From Leucobacter sp. wl10 (GTDB taxonomy: Bacteria > Actinomycetota > Actinomycetes > Actinomycetales > Microbacteriaceae), in assembly GCF_003569785.1 (NCBI RefSeq), contig NZ_KZ983988.1, forward strand, positions 186,001-250,000: DNA of 64,000 nt. The letters are read 5' to 3'. Shown here in pieces: positions 44,270-52,725 of this stretch; within the stretch, counting starts at the first letter, position 1; each line of letters starts with the position of its first letter. The notes beneath the pieces are model-generated. The model was not told the origin of the DNA. It was given only the letters and a program-made list of their open reading frames with translations, and ran no database searches. The position numbers and the translations under genes are program-made.

Positions 44270-45817
44270 TCAACCGCGGTCTCGAGCAAGCGTCCCCGGG
44301 CGGGTTCCGCCGAGGAACGTGCCCAGAACCGCGATGTCCGCGAGGCGATCCGGCCGCGTCCGAAGCGGATTCTCCTCGAGAAGGACGAAGTCGGCCCGGG
44401 CACCGCGCCTGAGCACGCCCTTCTCGGCTCCCTCGCCCTGGCCGCGGGCGGACCAATCCGTGAACATGCGGATGGCCTCCTCGACCTCGAGGCGGTGCGG
44501 GGAGGGCTCGCCGCCCGCGGTCCGCCGATTGACCGCCGACGCGATGTTGGAGAGGGGCGCCGCGCCCTGCGGCACGGTCCCGGTCGAGTCCGTCGCGCCG
44601 ATGACCCGGATGCCCGCGTCGACGAGCCGCCGCAGGGGCTGGAAGTCGGGCTCGACGACCTCCGACCCCACGAAGTGCGGGGTCGCCACCACGCCGACCC
44701 CCGACGCGGCGAGTTCGCCGATGAGGGGGATCGGCGCGTAGTCGCCGGCGTGCTCGATCCGGTGCATCGCGGGGAGTCTCGCGAGCAGCCGCGCGTCCTG
44801 CGCGCGAACGGCCGACATCGCCGCGCGGATCCCGGCCCCGGTGACGGCGTGCATGAACAGCTGCACGCGGGCCTCGGTCGCACGCGTGACGATGTCCTGG
44901 AGCTCGGCCTGCGACCGTTTGAGGTCGTCGAACACCGCCCCCAGGCCGTCGCCGCCCTCGCCGTCGACGAAGATCTTGATCCCCCCGAAGCGGAGCATCC
45001 CGTCCCCGAACCCCGACGACGCCCCGAGGCTCAGCACCTCGTCCACCGAACCCACCCGGGGGACGTGCGGATACACGCGCACGCGGAACGGCAGGCGCCC
45101 CCGGCGGTTCAGGTCCTGCAGCGCGCGGACATCGGCCGCGGACGTCGGGATCGTGCTGATGCTCGTGGTGCCCATCGAACCGAACAGGCGGTGGCCGTAC
45201 CGATCGATCGCCGCAGCCGCCGCCTCCTCGCTCGCCGTGGGCAGCCGGTCCCAGATCTCAGTGAACACGCCGCTGAGACTGCCGTCGGAGCGACGGTGGA
45301 CGGTCATTCCGGGGCTCTGCCCGGCCTCCTCGTCGATCCCCAGCAGGCGCATCGCCGCCGTGTTGACGGATGCGACGTGCAGCCCCGCGAAGACGACGAC
45401 GGGCTCCCCGGGGCTCACCCGATCGAGCTCCTCGCGATCCGGCATCCGGAGCTCCTCGACGCGGCGGTTGAGCGCGAAGGAGCTCCGGACCACGATCCAG
45501 CCGGAGGGCTGCTCAGCGCGTCGCCTCGCGATCGCCTCGAAGATCTCGCTCAGGCGGGTCACGGGAGGAGCGTGCATCAGGAGCTGCTCCGTCTGGGCGA
45601 TGCAGCTCATCTCGAGGTGCGCGTGTCCGTCGACGAAGCCGGGCATCAGGGTGGCGCCGTGCAGGTCGACCTCTTCGACCTCGCGGAAGGCGCTCGATCG
45701 CAGGAGAGGCTCGCGGTCGCCGATGCCCGCGATCCGGCCGTTCTCGACGAGCACGGCGCTCCCGCGCTCGTCGCCGAGGGTGACGATCTCCCCTCCCGAG
45801 AACAGACGCGCGGTCAT
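44270..45817 (-). CDS. Amidohydrolase, YtcJ-like (end of operon 2)
   Basis: 515-residue metal-dependent hydrolase: MPGFVDGHAHLEMSCIAQ (His-x-His near residue 65), GGIKIFVDGEGGDGLGAVF, VQLFMHAVTGAGIRAAM, MHRIEHAGDYA, and the GATDSTG loop where an Asp is expected near the metal. ATG 45817 overlaps the PotA2 stop as ATGA, so its translation is coupled to the transporter. It is more like the amidohydrolase at 48592 than that at 35900 (GGIKIF-(V/I)-DG motif). Likely processes the imported compound; substrate unknown. Confidence 0.88.
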   Translation of the reverse strand: MTARLFSGGEIVTLGDERGSAVLVENGRIAGIGDREPLLRSSAFREVEEVDLHGATLMPGFVDGHAHLEMSCIAQTEQLLMHAPPVTRLSEIFEAIARRRAEQPSGWIVVRSSFALNRRVEELRMPDREELDRVSPGEPVVVFAGLHVASVNTAAMRLLGIDEEAGQSPGMTVHRRSDGSLSGVFTEIWDRLPTASEEAAAAAIDRYGHRLFGSMGTTSISTIPTSAADVRALQDLNRRGRLPFRVRVYPHVPRVGSVDEVLSLGASSGFGDGMLRFGGIKIFVDGEGGDGLGAVFDDLKRSQAELQDIVTRATEARVQLFMHAVTGAGIRAAMSAVRAQDARLLARLPAMHRIEHAGDYAPIPLIGELAASGVGVVATPHFVGSEVVEPDFQPLRRLVDAGIRVIGATDSTGTVPQGAAPLSNIASAVNRRTAGGEPSPHRLEVEEAIRMFTDWSARGQGEGAEKGVLRRGARADFVLLEENPLRTRPDRLADIAVLGTFLGGTRPGTLARDRG

Positions 45818-46914
45818 GCGGCGCCGCCGCCCACGAGCACGCCGTCCTCAGTTCTCCAGCACACGGCCACCTCGTCGCCGAACGAGACCCCCGGCACGTC
45901 GCCGAATCGCTCCTCGAGAACGACGCGGGTCTCGTCCGCCAGACGCAGCCCGATCCTCCGATGCGAGCCGAGGTACGCGAGCTCCGTCACCCGCCCGAAC
46001 ACGCGGTTCTCGCCGGCCGAGACGTCCGCATCGCCGGCGGCGACGCGCATATGCTCCGGCCGCACGACCAGGGCGAGGTCGCTGCCCGCGGGCGCGCCGT
46101 TCGGGTTCGCGCCGCGGAGCTCTCCTCCCGCCCACGCCAGCGTGCCGCTCTCGGTCAGCCGGCCGGTGAAGCTCGTCGATTCCCCGAGGAACTCCGCGGC
46201 GAACCGCGACGTCGGGCGCATGTAGAGGTCCTCGGGGGTGCCGGCCTGCTCGACCCGCCCCTGACGGAACAGCACGATGCGGTCCGACAGCGCGAGGGCT
46301 TCGCTCTGGTCGTGCGTGACGAAGAGGAACGTCGTCCCGAGGTCGCGGTGCAGGCGCGCGATCTCGACCTGCATCTGGTCTCGGAGCCGCTTGTCGAGTG
46401 CGCCGAGCGGCTCGTCCATGAGGAGGACCGGGGGGTGGTAGACGAGGGCCCGGGCGAGGGCGACCCGCTGCTGCTGCCCGCCCGACAGCTCCTTCGGGCG
46501 GCGAGCTCCGTAGGATTGCAGCCTCACGAGATCGAGCGCCTCGCCCACCAGTCTGCGGATCTCGCCCCGCTCGAGCCCGCGTCCGTGGAGGCCGAACGCG
46601 ACGTTCGCCTCGATCGTCATGTGCGGGAAGAGCGCGTAGTTCTGGAAGACCATGCCGAAGCTCCGCTTGTTGGGCGCGAGGCCCGTCACGTCCCGGCCGT
46701 CGAGTATCACGGCTCCCGAGGTGGGCGTGACGAAGCCGGCGATCGCGTTGAGCGTGGTGGTCTTGCCCGAGCCCGACGGACCGAGCAACGTGACGAACTC
46801 GCCCGGCCGCACCGACAGGGTCACGTCTTCGATCCCGACCACGCCGCTGGGATAGGTTTTGGTGACCCGGGCGAGATCGACGCCGCCGCGTAGCACTGAG
46901 GTCGTTTCGGCCAT
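45814..46914 (-). CDS. PotA-type ABC transporter ATP-binding protein (operon 2)
   Basis: 366 residues. Walker A GPSGSGKTTTLNAIAGF, Q-loop MVFQNYALFPHMTI, signature LSGGQQQRVALARAL, Walker B VLLMDEPLGALDKRL, H-loop VTHDQSEALALSDR, and a C-terminal TOBE-like part (VRPEHMRVAAGD, ELAYLGSHRRIGLRL). ATG 46914 has AAAGGTG 5 nt upstream; the ATG at 46929 would overlap PotC. Ends as ATGA into the amidohydrolase gene. Confidence 0.93.
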   Translation of the reverse strand: MAETTSVLRGGVDLARVTKTYPSGVVGIEDVTLSVRPGEFVTLLGPSGSGKTTTLNAIAGFVTPTSGAVILDGRDVTGLAPNKRSFGMVFQNYALFPHMTIEANVAFGLHGRGLERGEIRRLVGEALDLVRLQSYGARRPKELSGGQQQRVALARALVYHPPVLLMDEPLGALDKRLRDQMQVEIARLHRDLGTTFLFVTHDQSEALALSDRIVLFRQGRVEQAGTPEDLYMRPTSRFAAEFLGESTSFTGRLTESGTLAWAGGELRGANPNGAPAGSDLALVVRPEHMRVAAGDADVSAGENRVFGRVTELAYLGSHRRIGLRLADETRVVLEERFGDVPGVSFGDEVAVCWRTEDGVLVGGGAA

Positions 46915-46925
46915 CGGAGCACCTT

Positions 46926-47714
46926 TCATCTCTGCTGAGATCGCGTGAGCGCGGGGACCAGCACGATCGCGCTGGTCACGGCGAGGATGAGCGTGGAGAC
47001 CACCGCGATCGTCGGGTCGACCTCGTTCGTCACGCTGACGAACATCTCCACCGGGAGCGTGCGGATCTCCGGCGACTGCAGGAACATCGCGGCGACCACC
47101 TCGTCGAACGAGGTCACGAACGCGAAGAGCGCCCCCGCAGCCACGCCGGAGACGATCAGCGGGAGCGTGATGCGGACGAAGGTCCGCAGCCTCCCGGCGC
47201 CGAGGCTGGCCGCCGCGAGGTCGAGCGATCGGTCGTACCCGGCCAGGCTCGCCGTGACGGTCACGACGACGAACGGCAGGGCGAGCACGGCGTGGGCGAG
47301 GATGAAGCCGAGGGGGTTGCCGCTGAGCTTCCACTTCAGGAAGACCGAGTAGATCGCCACCGCCGAGACGATGCCGGGGATGATCAGCGGGGCCAGCAGG
47401 AGGCCCTGGACGACAGCGCCGATCCGGGCGGGAAGCCGTTGGATGCCGAGAGCCGAGAGCGTGCCGAGCACGCTGCACAGCACCGCCACCACCACGCCGA
47501 TCCAGAGGGAGTTGCCGAGCGCCTGGAGCCAGGCGCGGTCGGTGAAGAAGTTCGCGTACCACGTCATGGAGAACCCGTCGGGCGGGAATTTGAAGCTCTT
47601 CTTCGCCGTGAAGGAGAGCGGCACCACGACCGCCAGCGGAGCGAAGAGCACGATGCCGACGAGGGTCGCCCACAGGCGCAGCCCGAATCCGACGCGCTGC
47701 TCCCGCCCGCTCAT
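46926..47714 (-). CDS. PotC-type ABC transporter permease (operon 2)
   Basis: 262-residue permease. ASLGAGRLRTFVRITLPLIVSGVAAGALFAFVTSFDEVVAA in parts is the EAA loop and following helix. Early spans VGIVLFAPLAVVVPLSF. ATG 47714 overlaps the PotB stop as ATGA. Confidence 0.93.
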   Translation of the reverse strand: MSGREQRVGFGLRLWATLVGIVLFAPLAVVVPLSFTAKKSFKFPPDGFSMTWYANFFTDRAWLQALGNSLWIGVVVAVLCSVLGTLSALGIQRLPARIGAVVQGLLLAPLIIPGIVSAVAIYSVFLKWKLSGNPLGFILAHAVLALPFVVVTVTASLAGYDRSLDLAAASLGAGRLRTFVRITLPLIVSGVAAGALFAFVTSFDEVVAAMFLQSPEIRTLPVEMFVSVTNEVDPTIAVVSTLILAVTSAIVLVPALTRSQQR

Positions 47715-48610
47715 CGCGCGCCTCCCGCGACCGCCCCGGGCGTGCGTCTCAGCGCACCCGCGGAGATCAGCAGCAGCACCAGGGTGACGAGCAGCAGCAC
47801 GGTCGAGAGTGCGCCGGCGCCCGGGAAGTCCAGGAGCTTGCCGACCCTCGTCTCGATGAGCTGGCCGATGAGCGACTCCTGCGGGGAGCCGATCAGCCTG
47901 GGTGTCACCCAGAACCCGAGGCTCATGATGAACAGCAGCACGGAGCCGGCAGCGATGCCGGGGAGCGAGAGCGGCAGATACACCCTCGCGAACGCCCGGA
48001 GCCGGGACGCGCCCATGGAGAGCGCGGCGTCGAGCAGCCGGCGGTCGATGCCGCTCATCGTGCTGTAGAGCGGGAGCACCATGAAGGGCAGCAGCACCTG
48101 CACCATGGCGATCGTCACGCCCAGCTGCGAGCCGAGGAGCTTGACCTCGCCGAGGCCGACGGCGCGGAGCATCGTCACGACGACGCCCTCGGGGTGCAGG
48201 AGCGCGATCCACGCGAACGTCCGCGCCATCAGGCTCGACCAGAACGGGAGGAGCACGAGGAACATGAGGAACGCGCGCGTTCTCGGCTTCACGAGCGTCA
48301 TCAGATAGGCGTAGGGATAGCCGAGCACCAGCGTGACCGCGGTGACGAGCAGGGCCACGAGGAAGGTCCGCAGCAGGATCGTCATACTGGTCTCGTCGGT
48401 CAGCACCGAGACGTACTGCCCGAGCCCCGGGGTCGGTTCGAGGAAGCTCCGGGAGATCAGCGACACCAGCGGATAGATGAAGCAGACCCCCACGAGGACG
48501 ACCGCGGGCGCGATGAGGATCCATGCCCCGAGGCGGTCGGCCCCGGCGGACCGCTTCAGCACGGCGGACACCCCCGTGGTGGTGCCCGAGCTCAGGAGCC
48601 CCTCTGCCAT
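47711..48610 (-). CDS. PotB-type ABC transporter permease (operon 2)
   Basis: 299-residue permease, six spans. EAA loop LDAALSMGASRLRAFARVYLPLSLPGIAAGS. FWVTPRLIGSPQESLIGQLIETRV is the conserved PotB end. ATG 48610 overlaps the preceding amidohydrolase gene by 19 bp, so both are translated from one message. Confidence 0.93.
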   Translation of the reverse strand: MAEGLLSSGTTTGVSAVLKRSAGADRLGAWILIAPAVVLVGVCFIYPLVSLISRSFLEPTPGLGQYVSVLTDETSMTILLRTFLVALLVTAVTLVLGYPYAYLMTLVKPRTRAFLMFLVLLPFWSSLMARTFAWIALLHPEGVVVTMLRAVGLGEVKLLGSQLGVTIAMVQVLLPFMVLPLYSTMSGIDRRLLDAALSMGASRLRAFARVYLPLSLPGIAAGSVLLFIMSLGFWVTPRLIGSPQESLIGQLIETRVGKLLDFPGAGALSTVLLLVTLVLLLISAGALRRTPGAVAGGAR

Positions 48611-50193
48611 GTCCTCCTCCCTCCGACATACGTCATCTCGGCCTCCGCCTCCGTCATCGACTCGGGGTCGAGGAACCGCGGATCGCGGTCGTAGACCGCG
48701 AAGTCCGCCGCGTACCCGGGGGCCAGGCGCCCGATGATCCCGTCGAGACCCGCCACCGCGGCGGCGTCCGCGGTGTACCCGCGGACGCCCTCGAGCACCG
48801 TCGCCCGCTCGTCGGGCGCCACCGGCCTCCCCCGCCGGTTCCGGCGCAGTCGCATCAGCGCGATCCCGAACCAGGGGTTCGGCGCCTCGGCGATCGCGCC
48901 GCCAGTGTCGGAGTTTCCCGGCGGCCGGAAGCCGGCGTCGATCAGGCTCCGGTAGGCGTAGAGTCCGCTCCCGTCGTCGGTCGACATGAAGTTCGCGGTC
49001 GGCACGGGTACGACGCCGAGCTCGCGCATGCGCGCGACGAGCCCCGCGTCGAGCTTCAGGTTGCCGGCGTGCTCGATCCGAGTCGGCAGGCGCGGCGGCC
49101 CGACGCGCGCCGCGGCCTGCTCGACGGCTTCGAGCACCAGGTCCTGGGCCAGGTCGCCGATCGCGTGCACCCACACCTGGACATCGTGGCGCGTCGCCCA
49201 GATGAGCTCCTCGCGCAGCCCGCCGAGCGTGCGGGTGACCGCGCCCCAGTTCCTGGGCCGTACGGAGAGCCCCGACTCGTCGAAGGAGTGATCGTTGTCG
49301 CCGTCGATGAAGATCTTGATCCCCCCGGCGGCGATGAACGGTGAGTCGATCCCGTCCCCGAACGAGGCCGGGTCCCAGTCGTCGATCCGCTCCAGCAACG
49401 GGCTGAGCCCGGGAGCGACCACCGGGGTCAGCGTCACGCGCGTCGGCAGCTCTCCGCGGGTCGCCAGCTCCCCGTAGGCGTCGACCGCGCCTCTGCTCGC
49501 CGGGATGTCGTAGACCGTGGTGACGCCGTGCCGCGCGAAGGCGTCCCGGAGTTCGCTCCTGAGGATCGCCGCGAGACGATGGCCGGGGAGGGCCGGGACC
49601 GGGAAGAGGTGGAACCCCTCATCGACAGCCCCGGTGGGAACCCCGGCCCGATCGACGTGGACGACCACGCCCGGGGAGACCGTCGGCGCCGCGTGGCCCA
49701 TGCCCGCCCGCCGCAGCGCGGTCGTGTTCGCCTGCAGCCGGTGCATGCTCTCGCGCACCAGCACGGGGACGCCGTCCGAGACGGCGTCGAGCTGCTCCCG
49801 GCCCGGGAGCGGCTGGAGGAACGTCCCCTGCGCCACGATCCACGCGTCGGGATCGGTCCGCTGCACGGCGGCGCGGCCGATTCGCTCGCAGACCTCGTCC
49901 GGGGTGAGCCCCCGCACGTCGAGCCACTCGGAGCGGGCCATCGCGGAGAACTCGACGTGGGTGTGGGCGTCGATCATCCCCGGCAGCACCACGCGGCCGC
50001 GGAGGTCGATGCTCGGGGCGCTCGGACCGGCGCGGTCCCAGAGGTTCTCGGCGGAGCCGAGCGCCTCCACGCGGCCCGCGCGCACGAGCATCGCCTCGGC
50101 GGGGTCGCTCCCCTCGGCGTCGGCGAAGATGCGCCCTCCGGTCAGCAGCAGGTCCTCCCCCGAGAGCCGCGCGCCTCCGAAGTCCCCGCTCAT
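48592..50193 (-). CDS. Amidohydrolase, YtcJ-like (within operon 2)
   Basis: 533-residue metal-dependent hydrolase placed between the binding protein and the permeases. VVLPGMIDAHTHVEFSAMARSEWLDV (His-x-His near residue 75), GGIKIFIDGDNDHSFDESG, VQVWVHAIGDLAQDLVLEA, RIEHAGNLKLDAGLV. Its ATG (50193) overlaps the stop of PotD2 as ATGA and its end overlaps PotB2. The placement inside a transporter operon strongly suggests it acts on the transported substrate. No signal peptide: cytoplasmic. Confidence 0.88.
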   Translation of the reverse strand: MSGDFGGARLSGEDLLLTGGRIFADAEGSDPAEAMLVRAGRVEALGSAENLWDRAGPSAPSIDLRGRVVLPGMIDAHTHVEFSAMARSEWLDVRGLTPDEVCERIGRAAVQRTDPDAWIVAQGTFLQPLPGREQLDAVSDGVPVLVRESMHRLQANTTALRRAGMGHAAPTVSPGVVVHVDRAGVPTGAVDEGFHLFPVPALPGHRLAAILRSELRDAFARHGVTTVYDIPASRGAVDAYGELATRGELPTRVTLTPVVAPGLSPLLERIDDWDPASFGDGIDSPFIAAGGIKIFIDGDNDHSFDESGLSVRPRNWGAVTRTLGGLREELIWATRHDVQVWVHAIGDLAQDLVLEAVEQAAARVGPPRLPTRIEHAGNLKLDAGLVARMRELGVVPVPTANFMSTDDGSGLYAYRSLIDAGFRPPGNSDTGGAIAEAPNPWFGIALMRLRRNRRGRPVAPDERATVLEGVRGYTADAAAVAGLDGIIGRLAPGYAADFAVYDRDPRFLDPESMTEAEAEMTYVGGRRTWQRGS

Positions 50194-51257
50194 CCTGCGG
50201 TCCAGGCCGTCCAGCGCGAGAGCACGTTCTCGGCGTTGTCACCCCACCACTGCGGGTCGATCGACCAGGACTGCGCCCGGCGCTCCGCCGCGCCCGGGTC
50301 CCACTCAGCGGATTCCGGGGTCAGCTCGGGCTTGGCCCGGAGATTGGCGACGCCGTAGTCGATGGCCTCGGCGAAGGCGGCCTGGGGGCCGGGCGAGACC
50401 GCGAAGTTGATGAACTCCTGCGCGATCTCGCGGTTGGTGCTCCCCTTGACGATCGAGAGCGAAGCCCAGTGGTACGCGTTCCGGTCCCACACCGGCGCGT
50501 AGGTCGCGCCGTTCCGCACGGCCTCGGCGGCGCGCCCCGACCACACGAGAGCCATGTCCGCGCGCCCCGACTCCATCATCTCCACCTGTTCGGCGCCCGA
50601 GGCCCAGAAGGTGGTCTCGCTCTTGACCGCATCGAGCTTGGCGAACGCACGGTCGAAGTCGAGCGGATACAGGTCGGCGCGGTCGACGCCGTCCGCGAGG
50701 AGCGCCATCTCGAGGTTGCCCTCGGCAGGGTCGCCCGCCATCGCGCGCGAGCCCGGGAACCTCCCGAGGTCGAAGAAGTCCGCGAGCTTCGTGGGCGGCG
50801 CGTCGCCGTAGACCTCGGTGTTGTAGACGAGCAGGTACGAGTACGTGTCGACCGGGATCCCGCAGTCGCTGATGGTGCCCTCGGCGAAGTCGGCGCGGTT
50901 GATGCCTGAGAAGTCGAGCTTCTCGAACAGCGTGCCGCAGTAGGCGAAGGACTCGGCCGACCCCGAGAGGTACACGTCCCAGTCGGGGTTGCCCGTCTCC
51001 ACCATGACCTTGAGCTTGGAGAGATCGGTGGGGGAGTCGACGGTGACCGTCACGCCTCGGTCTGTCTCGAACGGTTCCACGAAGGTCTTCTCCTGGGCCT
51101 TCTGGAACGCGCTGCCGAAGGTCACGAACGTGAACCCGTCCGACCCCGAGGAGCCCCCCTCGGAACCGGTCGCGCCACCCCCGCACGCGGTCAGCGCGAG
51201 GGCACCTCCCAGCAGAACGGCAGTTGCTCGGATGCCTCGGATCGCTGCAGACTTCAT
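50190..51257 (-). CDS. PotD-type substrate-binding lipoprotein 2
   Basis: 355 residues. Signal peptide MKSAAIRGIRATAVLLGG with lipobox LTACGGG. Binding-protein features: FVTFGSAFQKAQEKTFV, WDVYLSGSAESFAYCGTLFEKLDF, MALVWSGRAAEAVRNGATYAPVWD, KGSTNREIAQEFINFAVSPGPQAAFAEA in parts. The last block is shared with protein 3. C-terminus WWGDNAENVLSRWTAWTAG. ATG 51257. Divergent from a TetR gene across 141 bp. Ligand unknown. Confidence 0.9.
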   Translation of the reverse strand: MKSAAIRGIRATAVLLGGALALTACGGGATGSEGGSSGSDGFTFVTFGSAFQKAQEKTFVEPFETDRGVTVTVDSPTDLSKLKVMVETGNPDWDVYLSGSAESFAYCGTLFEKLDFSGINRADFAEGTISDCGIPVDTYSYLLVYNTEVYGDAPPTKLADFFDLGRFPGSRAMAGDPAEGNLEMALLADGVDRADLYPLDFDRAFAKLDAVKSETTFWASGAEQVEMMESGRADMALVWSGRAAEAVRNGATYAPVWDRNAYHWASLSIVKGSTNREIAQEFINFAVSPGPQAAFAEAIDYGVANLRAKPELTPESAEWDPGAAERRAQSWSIDPQWWGDNAENVLSRWTAWTAG

Positions 51258-51288
51258 CGTCGGGCCTCTCTCGATTCACGCCACATAC

Positions 51289-51312
51289 AACGCTGTATTA
51301 AAACGATGTTTT
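51289..51312. promoter_or_regulatory. Operator candidate between PotD2 and TetR1
   Basis: Two near-identical direct 11-mers, AACGCTGTATT (51289-51299) and AACGATGTTTT (51302-51312), 13 bp apart. The second lies within the palindrome AAAAC-GAT-GTTTT (51300-51312). The region is AT-rich and lies between divergent genes, the usual place for a TetR-family operator. Confidence 0.5.
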
Positions 51313-51398
51313 CTTATCATACGCTAGAGGCAGCGATGCTGGTCAACGACAGGCATTCAACCGTTACCGAAACTTGATTGCCGCGAAGGAGAACCGAG

Positions 51399-52004
51399 AT
51401 GCCCCACGCAGTCGACGAGACCGAGCGGCGCCTGGAGATCGCGGAGGCCACGCTGCGCATCACCGAGCAGCGAGGCGCGAACGCCGTGACGATCCGCGCG
51501 GTCGCCGAGGAGCTCGGCCGCTCGACCGCGTTCGTGACGAACTACATTCCGAGCCGCGCGCAGCTCATGTTCAACGCCCTCGACTACGCCCGGGGGCTCT
51601 GGGTGGAGGAGCGGGATCGGGCGTCGGCGGCCGGGGAGGGCCTGGATCGGCTCGTCGACCTGGCTCGCTGGATGTGCGGCACGAACGAGCACGACACCGC
51701 GCTCCGCAGCCTCTGGATCGAGGTGCTCGCCGGCGCGGGCAGCGAGATCAAGGTGGTCATGGACATCACCGACCGCACCTACACCGCGTTCCAGGAGAGC
51801 GCCGCGTCCGCGAACATCGCGCACGCCACGGAGATCGCGGACATCCTGTACCTCTACGCGCGCGGCTTCCACGTGAAGAACGTCGAGGATCCGGTGAGCT
51901 GGAACGACGACCGGGTGAATCGGGCGCTCACGCTGCTGCTCGAACGGCTGCTCGGCACCGGAGCGCACACCCCGGGCCAGGGGGACGCCGGCACGGCGAC
52001 GTGA
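51399..52004 (+). CDS. TetR family transcriptional regulator (TetR1)
   Basis: 201-residue repressor type. HTH near residues 10-52: RLEIAEATLRITEQRGANAVTIRAVAEELGRSTAFVTNYIPSRAQL in parts. The C-terminal part (ALRSLWIEVLAGAGSEIKVVMDI) resembles BetI-type ligand domains. ATG 51399 has AGGAG 7 nt upstream; a TTG at 51378 is not needed. Divergent from operon 2, which it probably controls. Downstream it meets the end of operon 3. Confidence 0.9.
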   Translation: MPHAVDETERRLEIAEATLRITEQRGANAVTIRAVAEELGRSTAFVTNYIPSRAQLMFNALDYARGLWVEERDRASAAGEGLDRLVDLARWMCGTNEHDTALRSLWIEVLAGAGSEIKVVMDITDRTYTAFQESAASANIAHATEIADILYLYARGFHVKNVEDPVSWNDDRVNRALTLLLERLLGTGAHTPGQGDAGTAT

Positions 52005-52084
52005 ACTCGGCGCGAATCCAGGGCTTCGCGTCACCGCTGCGAACGCAGGAGAGCGCGGGCACCGGCGCCGAGGCGTGGCCGTCA

Positions 52085-52262
52085 CCCAGCCCCCTCCGCG
52101 CTCGAGGATGTCGTGCATGCGCTCGATCCGCAGCCGCCCCTCGGTGCGGGGCTCGTTCGCGGCGAACCACGGGCTCGGCGCCGCCTCGTGCAGGGCGTCG
52201 CCGGTGTCGTGGTCGAGCACGCCCGCGTCGAAGTGGATGGGCATCGGATCGATCCCCGTCAT
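52085..52262 (-). pseudogene. Truncated start of a possible HDAC/acetylpolyamine amidohydrolase-like gene
   Basis: From ATG 52262, with AGAGGAG 7 nt upstream, the minus strand reads MTGIDPMPIHFDAGVLDHDTG then ALHEAAPSPWFAANEPRTEG then RLRIERMHDILERGGGW. The HDTG...E...RL...M..IL..G pattern is what I recall from the first 50 residues of class II histone deacetylase-like amidohydrolases. Beyond about 52085 the frame continues only as antisense of TetR1, so the rest is missing. Family match is tentative. Confidence 0.4.
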
Positions 52263-52311
52263 CGTCTGCTCCTCTCGGTGCTCCGGCATCCGGCCGGCGC
52301 GGTCGCGGCGG

Positions 52312-52725
52312 TCACTCCTGCGCCGGGGTCATGCTGTAGACGAAGAAGGCCGGCTCGTCGCCGACGTTCTCGAGGTGGTAGGTCCAGCCGGGAGCGAGGT
52401 AGACCGTGTCGTCGGGGCCGAGCTCGAAGACCCCCTCGTCGGCGTCGCCCACCCAGGTCAGCCGCAGCCGGCCGCGGATGATGTAGTAGGTCTCGTCGAC
52501 CGGGCCGTACCAGTGATCAGCCTGCCCCGGGTCGAAGACCTCGCGGCTCGACCAGCGGTTCGTCTGCTCGCCCGGGTCCATCCAGCAGACGCCCTGGGTC
52601 AGCTCGCTCTGATGATCGCGCCGGGTGATGATGCGGGCGATGCGCACCCTCGTCGGGGCGGCATCCGCGGCGACGGGCGTCAGCGCGGCGAGCTTGACGT
52701 GGACGGGGCGAGGCTCGCGGTCCAT
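52312..52725 (-). CDS. Cupin domain protein (operon 3)
   Basis: 137-residue cupin: QTNRWSSREVFDPGQADHWYGPVDETYYIIRGRLRLTW in parts, then ELGPDDTVYLAPGWTYHLENVGDEPAF. His (DHW), Glu (ETYY) and His (TYHLEN) could bind a metal. ATG 52725 has GAGGAA upstream and lies 46 bp inside the PotA3 gene. Possible small-molecule binding or isomerising enzyme for the operon 3 substrate; not assigned. Confidence 0.85.
   Translation of the reverse strand: MDREPRPVHVKLAALTPVAADAAPTRVRIARIITRRDHQSELTQGVCWMDPGEQTNRWSSREVFDPGQADHWYGPVDETYYIIRGRLRLTWVGDADEGVFELGPDDTVYLAPGWTYHLENVGDEPAFFVYSMTPAQE

Noticed and set aside
51357-52084. Continuation of the HDAC-like frame through to 51357
   Set aside because: That part is the antisense of TetR1; similarity ends near 52085.
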